Assembly: GCF_001428745.1 (NCBI RefSeq) | Contig: NZ_LMIO01000001.1 | Location: 208,817 to 272,816 of the forward strand | Length of the DNA stretch: 64,000 nucleotides | DNA from: Leifsonia sp. Root227 | Lineage (GTDB): Bacteria > Actinomycetota > Actinomycetes > Actinomycetales > Microbacteriaceae | Direction of reading: 5' to 3' | Shown: positions 51,705 to 59,379 of the stretch, piece after piece | Position numbering within the stretch: the first letter of the stretch is position 1 | Layout: each line of letters starts with the position of its first letter | Program-made: the position numbers and the translations under genes | Notes under the pieces: model-generated | Database searches by the model: none | Told to the model about the DNA's origin: nothing | The model's input: only the letters and a program-made list of their open reading frames with translations

Positions 51705-52646
51705 ATGACCAGCACACTTCTCCCAAAACCCGAGGTCGCGGCGGCGCCGATCGCGCGGGCCAAGTCCGGCCGTCGCTTCTCCATCGGCAAGGCCATCGCC
51801 TGGGTCTACCTATCCCTGTTCCTTCTGATCACTCTGTTCCCCTTCTACTGGATCCTGCGCACCGCACTGTCGAACAACTATGCGTTGATCAGCAACCCGA
51901 CCTCCCTTCTCCCTGTCGGCTTCACGCTCGGCCCCTTCCTCCGGGTCCTCGGACTCGCCTCACCCTCCGAGGCGATCGCCGAAGGCGGTTCGGGCGCCTC
52001 GATCGACCTGGCCCTCTTCGTCCGCAACTCGCTGATCTACGCCACACTGCTGACGGTCATCGTCGTCTTCTGCTCGCTCCTCGCTGCATACGCGTTCTCA
52101 CGACTTCAGTGGCGCGGTCGCAACATCGTCTTCTCGATCTTCCTCGCCGCGCTCATGATCCCCGGGATCATGACGCTGCTCCCGAACTTCGTGCTCATCC
52201 ACGACCTCGGCTGGACGAACACGTTCGCCGGCCTGATCGCTCCCAGCGCCCTCTTCTCAGCGTTCGCCATCTTCTTCCTCCGGCAGTTCATGCTCGGCCT
52301 GAGCTCGGAGATCGAGGAGGCGGCCCTGATCGACGGCCTCGGCCCGTTCAAGATCCTCTTCCGGATCACGGTCCCGATGACCACGGGGCCGATCATGACC
52401 CTTTCGCTCCTCACCTTCATCAACGCCTGGAACGAGTACTTCTGGCCCTTGCTGATTGCGAACGACCCGAGCGTGCGCCCTCTCACGGTCGCGCTCGGCG
52501 TATTCCAACAGTCTTCACCGCAGACCCAGCCCGACTACGCCGGCCTGATGGCAGCTTCGCTCGTCGCGGCATTGCCGATGCTCGTGCTCTTCATGATCTT
52601 CGGCAAACGGATCGTCAATTCCATCGGCTTCACCGGAATCAAATAA
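51705..52646 (+). CDS. sugar ABC transporter permease (MalG type), fucose locus
   Basis: A 313-residue permease with six helices and the EAA loop EAALIDGLGPFKILFRITVP. A long extracellular loop after helix 1 contains SEAIAEGGSGASIDLAL, longer than in most MalG proteins. It starts seven bases after the previous gene. Together they form the channel for the receptor encoded at 52763. Confidence 0.9.
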   Translation: MTSTLLPKPEVAAAPIARAKSGRRFSIGKAIAWVYLSLFLLITLFPFYWILRTALSNNYALISNPTSLLPVGFTLGPFLRVLGLASPSEAIAEGGSGASIDLALFVRNSLIYATLLTVIVVFCSLLAAYAFSRLQWRGRNIVFSIFLAALMIPGIMTLLPNFVLIHDLGWTNTFAGLIAPSALFSAFAIFFLRQFMLGLSSEIEEAALIDGLGPFKILFRITVPMTTGPIMTLSLLTFINAWNEYFWPLLIANDPSVRPLTVALGVFQQSSPQTQPDYAGLMAASLVAALPMLVLFMIFGKRIVNSIGFTGIK

Positions 52647-52762
52647 GACCCCACACACTCGATCACAACCTGCTGACGTGACCCACGCCGGCCAGGCGAG
52701 TGCGCTCCAAGCCGGGTGGCACTGAGGCCATTCGGTCATCGCAATCCAGAAAGAGGCACATC

Positions 52763-54106
52763 GTGAAACTCAAGAAGTTCGTCCCCGTCGCCGCGGGCGC
52801 CGCAGTGCTCATGGCACTGGCCGGCTGCACCGGAGGCGGGGGCTCCAGCGACAAGGCCACCGTCAACTGGTGGACGTGGGACCCGAACCAGGCGGCCGCA
52901 TACCAGCAGTGCATCCCCGGCTTCGAGAAAGAGAATCCGAACGTCACCGTCAAGATCTCGCAGTACCAAGTGAGCGACTACTTCACGAAGATCACCGCCG
53001 GATTCGTCTCCGGCGATGCCCCGGACGCGTTCATGAACAGTGTGACTTTCCTGCAGTCGTACGCCAGCCAGCACCAGCTTCTGGCGCTCGACGACAAGAT
53101 CAAGCAGGACAAGGTCGACATGAGCCAGTTCGCCATCGGCGCCGACGCCTGGAAGTACACGGACGGCAAGCAGTACGCCCTCCCGATGGACTGGTCGACC
53201 GGCGTGCTCTACTTCAACACCGACCTCCTCGCAAAAGCCGGCTACACGCCGGAGGATGCGGCGAAGTTCACGTGGAACCCGCAGGACGGCGGCACCCTGT
53301 GGAAGGCCATCAAGCACCTCACGGTCGACAAGAACGGTGTCCGCGGCGACGAGCCCGGCTTCGACTCGAAGAACATCGCCACGTACGGGATGAGCAACCT
53401 CGAATCCACCGGCGACCCCTTCGGCCAGAACGCGTGGGGATGGATCCTGCCGAACGATGGCGTGAACATTCCGAACAAGAACCAGTGGGCGACCGTCTTC
53501 AACTACAACGACCCCAAGGTGGTCCAGGGTGTCAAGCTCGTGCGTGACCTGGCGAACGACGGTTTCACGCCTCAGCTGAACCAGTTCACCACCGCGAGCA
53601 ACGAGCAGCTGGCGTCCGGCAACGTGGCGATCACGCTGGGCGGCACCTGGGAAGCGTCAACATACGCCGCGCTGAAGGACGCCAAGGTCGGAATCGCTCC
53701 GATGCCCGCTGGCACCGACGGCAAGCGCCATGCGATGTCCAATTCGAACGGCAACAACATCTGGGCAGGCGGCAAGCACATCGACCAGACCTGGAAGTGG
53801 GTTTCGTACCAGGAGAGCGAGGCGTGCCAGACCAAGGCAGCTACGTACAACGCGTCGTTCTTCCCGTCCATCGGTGCGTCGATGGAAGCGTTGACGAAGC
53901 AGGAGAGCGCCAAGCTCCCCGACTTCCACGTGTTCTCCGACTACGTGAAGAACGACGAGCTGTTCCCGAGCCCGATCTACAACAACGGTTCCGCTTTGAC
54001 CAACGCGATGGTCCCGCAGTTCGAAGCGTACTTCACGAACAAGGCGGATGAGAGCATCTTCCAGAAGATGCAGGACCAGTCCAAAGAACTGCTCGCCAAG
54101 AAGTAG
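52763..54106 (+). CDS. sugar ABC transporter substrate-binding lipoprotein, fucose locus
   Basis: A 447-residue extracellular solute-binding protein. The signal ends in the lipobox LAGC at about residues 19-22, followed by a short Gly/Ser tether. The mature part is rich in exposed Trp/Tyr typical of oligosaccharide receptors (NWWTWDPNQAAAY near the start). The GTG at 52763 is chosen because AAGAGG lies about seven bases upstream and the lipoprotein signal begins there. The receptor gene comes third in the operon, after the permeases, the reverse of the galactoside operon at 12746. Confidence 0.88.
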   Translation: MKLKKFVPVAAGAAVLMALAGCTGGGGSSDKATVNWWTWDPNQAAAYQQCIPGFEKENPNVTVKISQYQVSDYFTKITAGFVSGDAPDAFMNSVTFLQSYASQHQLLALDDKIKQDKVDMSQFAIGADAWKYTDGKQYALPMDWSTGVLYFNTDLLAKAGYTPEDAAKFTWNPQDGGTLWKAIKHLTVDKNGVRGDEPGFDSKNIATYGMSNLESTGDPFGQNAWGWILPNDGVNIPNKNQWATVFNYNDPKVVQGVKLVRDLANDGFTPQLNQFTTASNEQLASGNVAITLGGTWEASTYAALKDAKVGIAPMPAGTDGKRHAMSNSNGNNIWAGGKHIDQTWKWVSYQESEACQTKAATYNASFFPSIGASMEALTKQESAKLPDFHVFSDYVKNDELFPSPIYNNGSALTNAMVPQFEAYFTNKADESIFQKMQDQSKELLAKK

Positions 54107-54122
54107 CAGCGAACATCTGAGC

Positions 54123-54161
54123 CTGCGGCCGCGCGGCAGCTGACCCTCCGCGCGGCCGCAG
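54123..54161 (+). terminator. stem-loop after the binding protein gene
   Basis: Perfect 14-base arms CTGCGGCCGCGCGG (54123-54136) and complement (54148-54161), loop of 11 bases, no U-run. It separates the importer genes from the two glycosidase genes and may stabilise the receptor message or lower downstream expression. Confidence 0.75.
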
Positions 54162-54199
54162 TTCCACGCACCAGCACCCTCAGGGTGAAGAGGAACACA

Positions 54200-56365
54200 T
54201 TGAACACGACGAATCCGATCATCACTCTCCGCGGCGGCGGCACCGCGCTCATCGTCGAGCTCGCTCATCCGCGCCCTCGGATCATCCATTGGGGCGCCGA
54301 CCTGGGCGACCTGGGTGCCTCCGACCTCGACGCGCTGGTGACGAGCGCCGACCCCTCCGCGACCCACAACTCGACCGACGAGCCGCGCGATCTGACGATT
54401 CTCCCTACTGAGGCGGACGCCTGGTCTGGCACTCCGGCGATCGAAGGCGTCGTCCGGGACGGAAGCCCGTACGCACGGTTCGTGCTCGCCTCTCATCGCT
54501 TCGACGAGGCAGCGGGAGAGCTCGACGTCACGCTTCGGGACGAACGGAACGGACTCGTCGCGACGGTCCGCTACCGGCTCGATCGATTCGGAGTACTCGA
54601 CGTCGGGACGACCGTCGCCAACGAGTCCGACGGTGAAATGGTGTACGACGTCGGCGCCGTCACCGCCCTCCTGCCGCTGCCGGATCGCGCGACCGAATAC
54701 CTGGACTTCACAGGCAAATGGTCGCGCGAGCGCAGTCCGCAGCGCGGTGCGATCGATCTCGGCACCCGCCTGCGCGAAAGTCGCAGGGGCCGGTCCAGCC
54801 TTGATTCGCCGTACCTCCTCATCGCGGGCACCCATGGCTTCGACTTCCGCAACGGCGAAGTGTGGGCGGTGCACGCGGGCTGGTCGGGCAACCAGCGCTA
54901 CCTCGTCGAGCAGCTCCCGGAGGGCGCAGGAGTGTTCCGTTCGATCCTCGGCGCAGGCGAGCTGCTCCTCCCTGGGGAAGTCGGGCTCCGCCCAGGTGAG
55001 TGCTACCAAGCGCCCGAAGTCTCCTTCATCTGGTCGAACGCGGGCCTCGACGGCCTCTCCGGTGCGTTGCACAGGAAGCTGCGCGCGCGCGACACGCATC
55101 CGCGCTCGCCGCGTCCGTTGACGCTGAACACCTGGGAGGCTGTCTACTTCGACCACGACCTGGCGACGCTCGAACGGCTGGTCGATGCCGCGTCGCGCGT
55201 CGGCGTGGAGCGCATCGTCCTCGATGACGGCTGGTTCGCCGGACGGCGGAACGACACGAACGGCCTCGGCGACTGGATCGTCGACACCGAGGTGTGGCCG
55301 GACGGACTCTGGCCGCTGGTGGACGCGGTACGCGAGAAGGGGATGCAGTTCGGACTCTGGTTCGAGCCGGAGATGGTCAACCTCGGCTCCCGGTTGGCGC
55401 AGGAGCATCCCGACTGGATCCTCGCCCCGTCGGACGGGGTCGGCGCGGCGATCCGGCACCAGTACGTGCTGAACCTCGCGCATCCGGATGCCTGGGAGCA
55501 CATCCTGGGCAGGATCGACGCGCTTGTCGCCGAGTACGGCATCGACTACATCAAGTGGGATCACAACCGCGAGCTGCACGAGGCCGCGCTCCGCAACGAC
55601 CGTGACCGGGCGGGCGTGCACGAACAGACGCTGGCGCTCTACCGGATGCTCGACGAGCTGAAACGGCGCCACCCTGCGTTGGAGATCGAGTCCTGTGCAT
55701 CCGGCGGCGGGCGGGTCGACCTCGGGATCCTGGCGCGCACGGACCGCGTGTGGGCGTCGGATTGCAACGACCCCGTCGAGCGTCAGAACATCCAGCGCTG
55801 GACGGCGCAGCTCATCCCGCTCGAACTGATCGGAAGTCATGTCGGGGCCGAGGAGTCGCACACGACCCACCGGGTCACAGCCCTCTCGTTCCGCCTCGCC
55901 ACGGCGCTGTTCGGTCACGCCGGGATCGAGGCCGATCTGACCCGTCTCTCGCGCGAGGAACTCGACACCGTCACGGCGTTCGCCGCCCTCTACAAAGAAC
56001 TGCGCCCGCTTCTCCACAGCGGCGACCTCGTCCGTGGTGACCTGGCGGACCAGGAGAGCGTCCTCACCGGCGTGGTCTCCACCGACCGCTCGGAGGCCGT
56101 CTTTTCCTGGGCTCGGCTCGGCACGTCCGCTCCCGCGCAGTCCGGCCGCGTCCGGCTGCCCGGCCTCGATCCCGACCGTGGCTACCGCATCCGGGTCCGC
56201 GACGAGATCGGCCGCACCTCGCTGCACGAGAACCCGCCGGCGTGGCTGGTCCAGGCGGCCGGCGACGGGTTCTCCGTCAGCGGCCGCGTGGCCGGAGGGG
56301 CCGGTCTGCCGCTGCCCACCCTGGACGCCCAGCAGGCGATCCTGATCCACCTCACCAGCCACTGA
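54200..56365 (+). CDS. alpha-galactosidase, GH36
   Basis: A 721-residue enzyme: N-terminal beta-supersandwich (~1-300), TIM barrel (~310-620) and C-terminal beta domain. Nucleophile D454 in YIKWDHNR, acid/base D521 in WASDCND, substrate-binding LDDGWFAGRR and CASGGGRVD all match GH36. It has no signal peptide, so it acts on imported oligosaccharide. The TTG at 54200 is chosen over GTG 54185 because AAGAGGA (54188-54194) lies five bases before it. Neighbouring GH95 suggests substrates carrying both alpha-Gal and alpha-Fuc. Confidence 0.92.
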   Translation: MNTTNPIITLRGGGTALIVELAHPRPRIIHWGADLGDLGASDLDALVTSADPSATHNSTDEPRDLTILPTEADAWSGTPAIEGVVRDGSPYARFVLASHRFDEAAGELDVTLRDERNGLVATVRYRLDRFGVLDVGTTVANESDGEMVYDVGAVTALLPLPDRATEYLDFTGKWSRERSPQRGAIDLGTRLRESRRGRSSLDSPYLLIAGTHGFDFRNGEVWAVHAGWSGNQRYLVEQLPEGAGVFRSILGAGELLLPGEVGLRPGECYQAPEVSFIWSNAGLDGLSGALHRKLRARDTHPRSPRPLTLNTWEAVYFDHDLATLERLVDAASRVGVERIVLDDGWFAGRRNDTNGLGDWIVDTEVWPDGLWPLVDAVREKGMQFGLWFEPEMVNLGSRLAQEHPDWILAPSDGVGAAIRHQYVLNLAHPDAWEHILGRIDALVAEYGIDYIKWDHNRELHEAALRNDRDRAGVHEQTLALYRMLDELKRRHPALEIESCASGGGRVDLGILARTDRVWASDCNDPVERQNIQRWTAQLIPLELIGSHVGAEESHTTHRVTALSFRLATALFGHAGIEADLTRLSREELDTVTAFAALYKELRPLLHSGDLVRGDLADQESVLTGVVSTDRSEAVFSWARLGTSAPAQSGRVRLPGLDPDRGYRIRVRDEIGRTSLHENPPAWLVQAAGDGFSVSGRVAGGAGLPLPTLDAQQAILIHLTSH

Positions 56366-56382
56366 AGGAGTCCAGTACCGAC

Positions 56383-58725
56383 ATGCTGACCATCACCGAC
56401 GACGCATCCGACGGCCAGATCCCGGCGGCGCGCTCCGGATCCCTCCACTACGAACGTCCGGCCTCGAACTGGTTCGAGGCGTTGCCGATCGGCAACGGCA
56501 GGCTCGCCGCGATGGTCTTCGGAGGGATCGAGACCGAACGCATCGACCTCAGTGAATCGACAGCCTGGTCGGGAGCGCCGGCATCGACAGACGTCAATCG
56601 GGCGGCAGCAGGCTCGCTCGGGCGGGTCCGTGAGCTCCTGTTCGCGGGCGAGGCGAGGCAGGCGCAGGAGCTTGCAGTGCGCGACCTCCTCGGGCGCCCG
56701 ACCAGTTTCGGCACGAACCTGCCACTGCCGGATGTGGTCGTCGCGTTCGGCCACGGCGATCGCGCCGAAGGCTACTCTCGGCGACTCGACCTCGACGATG
56801 CGATCGTGACCACCCGCTATCTGGTGGATGGCGCCGACATTTCGCGCGAGGTCTTCGCGTCCCATCCGCACGGACTGATCGCCGTTCAGCTCCGCAGCGG
56901 CTCCGAGGGAGCGCTGGCGTTCCGCGTCGGATTCGCGACCGATGTCATCCCCGGGGCCGTGTCCTCGGATACGGACACGGTGACGTTCGACGGCCACGCA
57001 TTCGAGACGCTGCACAGCGACGGCACACAGGGCGTCCGCGTCCTGATCAGAGCAACCGTCGCGTCGACGGATGGGACGATCACGGTATCCGGCGACGCGC
57101 TCGAGGTCGCCGACGCCACGGTCGCGACCCTCTACATCGCGGTTGGGACGGACTGGCGTGGCGAGCATCCGGACGACAGGGTGGATGCGCTGCTCGCGCA
57201 GGCCGCGGCAGACGGGTACGAACGGGTGCGCGCCGACCATATCGCCGACCACGGAGCGCTCATGGCCCGCTCGACTCTGCGCATCGGGGAGACCGATTCC
57301 TCCATCGCCGCGCTCCCCACAGACGAACGGCACCGGAGGCTCGCCAGGGGTGAGCGCGACGACGCCCTGCTAGCGCTCTACTACCAATACGGCCGGTATC
57401 TGACGATCGCGGGGTCGCGGGCGGATTCGCCTCTCCCGCTCGCTCTTCAAGGCCAATGGAATGACGGCCTCGCCAGCAGCGCCTCGTGGACGAACGACTT
57501 CCACCTGGACATGAACACGCAGCAGAACTACTGGGCTGCGGAGCCGACGGGCCTCGGCGAATGCCAGGAGCCGCTGTTCGGTCTGCTGGATCTCCTCGCC
57601 GAGACGGGCCGGGTAACGGCTCGCGAGATGTACGGCGCGGACGGCTGGGTCGCGCACACCGTGACGAACGCCTGGGGGTATACGGCCCCCGGTTCGGGCG
57701 CCGGCTGGGGGATGAATGTCACCGGCGGCGCGTGGCTGGCGCTCCAGCTCTGGGAGCACTTCGAGTACAGCCGCGACCTGGCGTTCCTCGGTGAGCGGGC
57801 GTATCCGGTGCTGCGGGATGCTGCGCGTTTCCTTCTCGACTACCTGGTGCTGGACCCGGAGACGGGTTGGCTCGTCGCCGGCCCGGCCGACAGTCCGGAG
57901 AACTGGTACGTGACGGAAGACGGCAGCCCGGCATCGTTGGCGATGGGCAACACTGTCGACCGGGTCTTCTCCGAAGCCATCCTCCGGATTGCGGGGGAAG
58001 CCGCGAAACTCCTCGACGTGGACGAGACTCTTCAAGGGCGCATCCTGGTGGCCAGGGAGAAGCTGCCGCCGTTCCAGGTCGGTCGTCACGGCCAGCTCCA
58101 GGAGTGGCTGCTGGACTACGAGGAGCACGATCCCGCCCACCGCCACACCTCGCACCTCTGCGCGCTCTACCCCGAGCGGCAGATCGGTCCCCGTGCGACA
58201 CCAGAGCTCGCTGAGGCTGCTCGGGTGACGATCCAGCGGAGGATGGATGCGCCGGGGTGGGAGCAGGTGGAGTGGGTGGAGGCGAACTTCACCGTCTACT
58301 TCGCGCGTCTCCTCGACGGGGATGCGGCACTCCGGCACTACACACGACTCATCACGGACACCAGCGAGGTGAACCTGATGTCGTACTCGGCCGGTGGCGT
58401 CGCCGGTGCCACGCAGAACATCTACTCGTTCGACGGGAACGCGGGCGGCACCGCGGGAGTCGCCGAGATGCTGCTGCAATCGGATGGCGAGGTCGTGGAA
58501 CTGCTGCCGGCGCTTCCCGCGGCATGGAAGGACGGGAGGATCACCGGGCTACGGGCGAAGGGCGGGTACGTGCTCGATCTGTCGTGGAGCGACGGCGTCC
58601 TGGACGAGGCGCGCATTGCGGTCGCGCCAGGTGCCACCGCCAAGCCGATCATCGTCCGTTACGGCGATGAGACGCTGCCGCTGGAGCCGACACCCGGGCT
58701 CACGACGACGATCAGCCCGCGATAG
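56383..58725 (+). CDS. alpha-L-fucosidase (or alpha-L-galactosidase), GH95
   Basis: A 780-residue GH95 enzyme, cytoplasmic by lack of a signal. N-terminal beta domain with YERPASNWFEALPIGNGRLA and GIETERIDLSESTAWSG, then an (alpha/alpha)6 barrel and C-terminal beta domain. The acid Glu is E506 in the conserved SPEN. The base site, which in characterised members reads N-x-N (followed by NYW), is here D376-M-N378 within HLDMNTQQNYW. The enzyme would remove alpha-1,2-fucose by inversion. GAAGGAG lies 12 bases before the ATG. Last gene of the operon, followed by a terminator. Confidence 0.88.
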   Translation: MLTITDDASDGQIPAARSGSLHYERPASNWFEALPIGNGRLAAMVFGGIETERIDLSESTAWSGAPASTDVNRAAAGSLGRVRELLFAGEARQAQELAVRDLLGRPTSFGTNLPLPDVVVAFGHGDRAEGYSRRLDLDDAIVTTRYLVDGADISREVFASHPHGLIAVQLRSGSEGALAFRVGFATDVIPGAVSSDTDTVTFDGHAFETLHSDGTQGVRVLIRATVASTDGTITVSGDALEVADATVATLYIAVGTDWRGEHPDDRVDALLAQAAADGYERVRADHIADHGALMARSTLRIGETDSSIAALPTDERHRRLARGERDDALLALYYQYGRYLTIAGSRADSPLPLALQGQWNDGLASSASWTNDFHLDMNTQQNYWAAEPTGLGECQEPLFGLLDLLAETGRVTAREMYGADGWVAHTVTNAWGYTAPGSGAGWGMNVTGGAWLALQLWEHFEYSRDLAFLGERAYPVLRDAARFLLDYLVLDPETGWLVAGPADSPENWYVTEDGSPASLAMGNTVDRVFSEAILRIAGEAAKLLDVDETLQGRILVAREKLPPFQVGRHGQLQEWLLDYEEHDPAHRHTSHLCALYPERQIGPRATPELAEAARVTIQRRMDAPGWEQVEWVEANFTVYFARLLDGDAALRHYTRLITDTSEVNLMSYSAGGVAGATQNIYSFDGNAGGTAGVAEMLLQSDGEVVELLPALPAAWKDGRITGLRAKGGYVLDLSWSDGVLDEARIAVAPGATAKPIIVRYGDETLPLEPTPGLTTTISPR

Positions 58726-58730
58726 GTGAT

Positions 58731-58757
58731 GACCCGCGCCCGGATCGGGCGCGGGTC
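58731..58757 (+). terminator. terminator of the fucoside operon
   Basis: GACCCGCGCCC (58731-58741) pairs perfectly with GGGCGCGGGTC (58747-58757) around a five-base loop, with further GAT/ATC pairing outside. It lies between the convergent GH95 and OsmC genes. Confidence 0.8.
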
Positions 58758-58787
58758 GTCATCATCTCGAACGATGCGCCCCGGCTT

Positions 58788-59342
58788 TCACGCTTTGCGG
58801 ACGGTGGTGATGACCGGTGTCGCGTTGGCGAACAGGTCGAGCACAGGGCAATGGGCGTCGACGGCTGCGCGGAGTTCCTGATAGCGCTCCTCGGTTGCCG
58901 GACCGGACAGCTCGACGATCAGGCGGACCTCTCCGAAGCCTGCGCGGACCGACTCGTCGAGCCCGAAGAGGCGCGCAGCGTCGAGGTCTCCTTCGGCGGT
59001 GACCGTGATGTCGTCGAATGGGATGTTCAGCGCGTGAGCGTAAAGCCGGAATACGACGATCTGGCACGAGATGAGTGCGCCGAGCGCGTACTCGACGGGG
59101 CTGGCGGCGGCGTCGTCCCCCGCGAGCGCGGCCGGCTCATCGACAAGGAACGTGTGCTTTCCTGCCGTGATTCGGCTGGCGACGGCACCCGACCCTTCGC
59201 CGCGGACCTTGTAGGTGAGGTGAGCGGCGGTTCGGTCAGCGTCGATCCGCGAACCCCACGCCGTCCCGGCTTCAGTGAGCCGCCGGGCGCGTTCAATGGT
59301 CTCAGGCGTTGTCTCTTCATCTGCGATGGTCATGGCCACCAT
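58788..59342 (-). CDS. OsmC-family peroxiredoxin
   Basis: A 184-residue protein with the OsmC/Ohr fold. The two reactive cysteines are in LGALISCQIVVF (on the central helix) and VDAHCPVLDLF, as in OsmC enzymes that reduce organic hydroperoxides. An N-terminal extension of about 40 residues resembles those of larger OsmC-like members. ATG 59342 is given; ATG 59333 is possible. It is convergent with GH95 and 37 bases downstream of the PEP-synthase-like gene on the same strand. Confidence 0.85.
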   Translation of the reverse strand: MVAMTIADEETTPETIERARRLTEAGTAWGSRIDADRTAAHLTYKVRGEGSGAVASRITAGKHTFLVDEPAALAGDDAAASPVEYALGALISCQIVVFRLYAHALNIPFDDITVTAEGDLDAARLFGLDESVRAGFGEVRLIVELSGPATEERYQELRAAVDAHCPVLDLFANATPVITTVRKA

Positions 59343-59379
59343 GTTCGAGGGGGACTGCTGGTCCGGTCAAAGGCGTCCG

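Noticed and set aside
38451..58725. The sugar locus considered as an L-rhamnose pathway.
   Set aside because: The enzymes would also fit L-rhamnose, but the GH95 fucosidase and absence of any rhamnosidase make L-fucose the better reading; rhamnose is not excluded.
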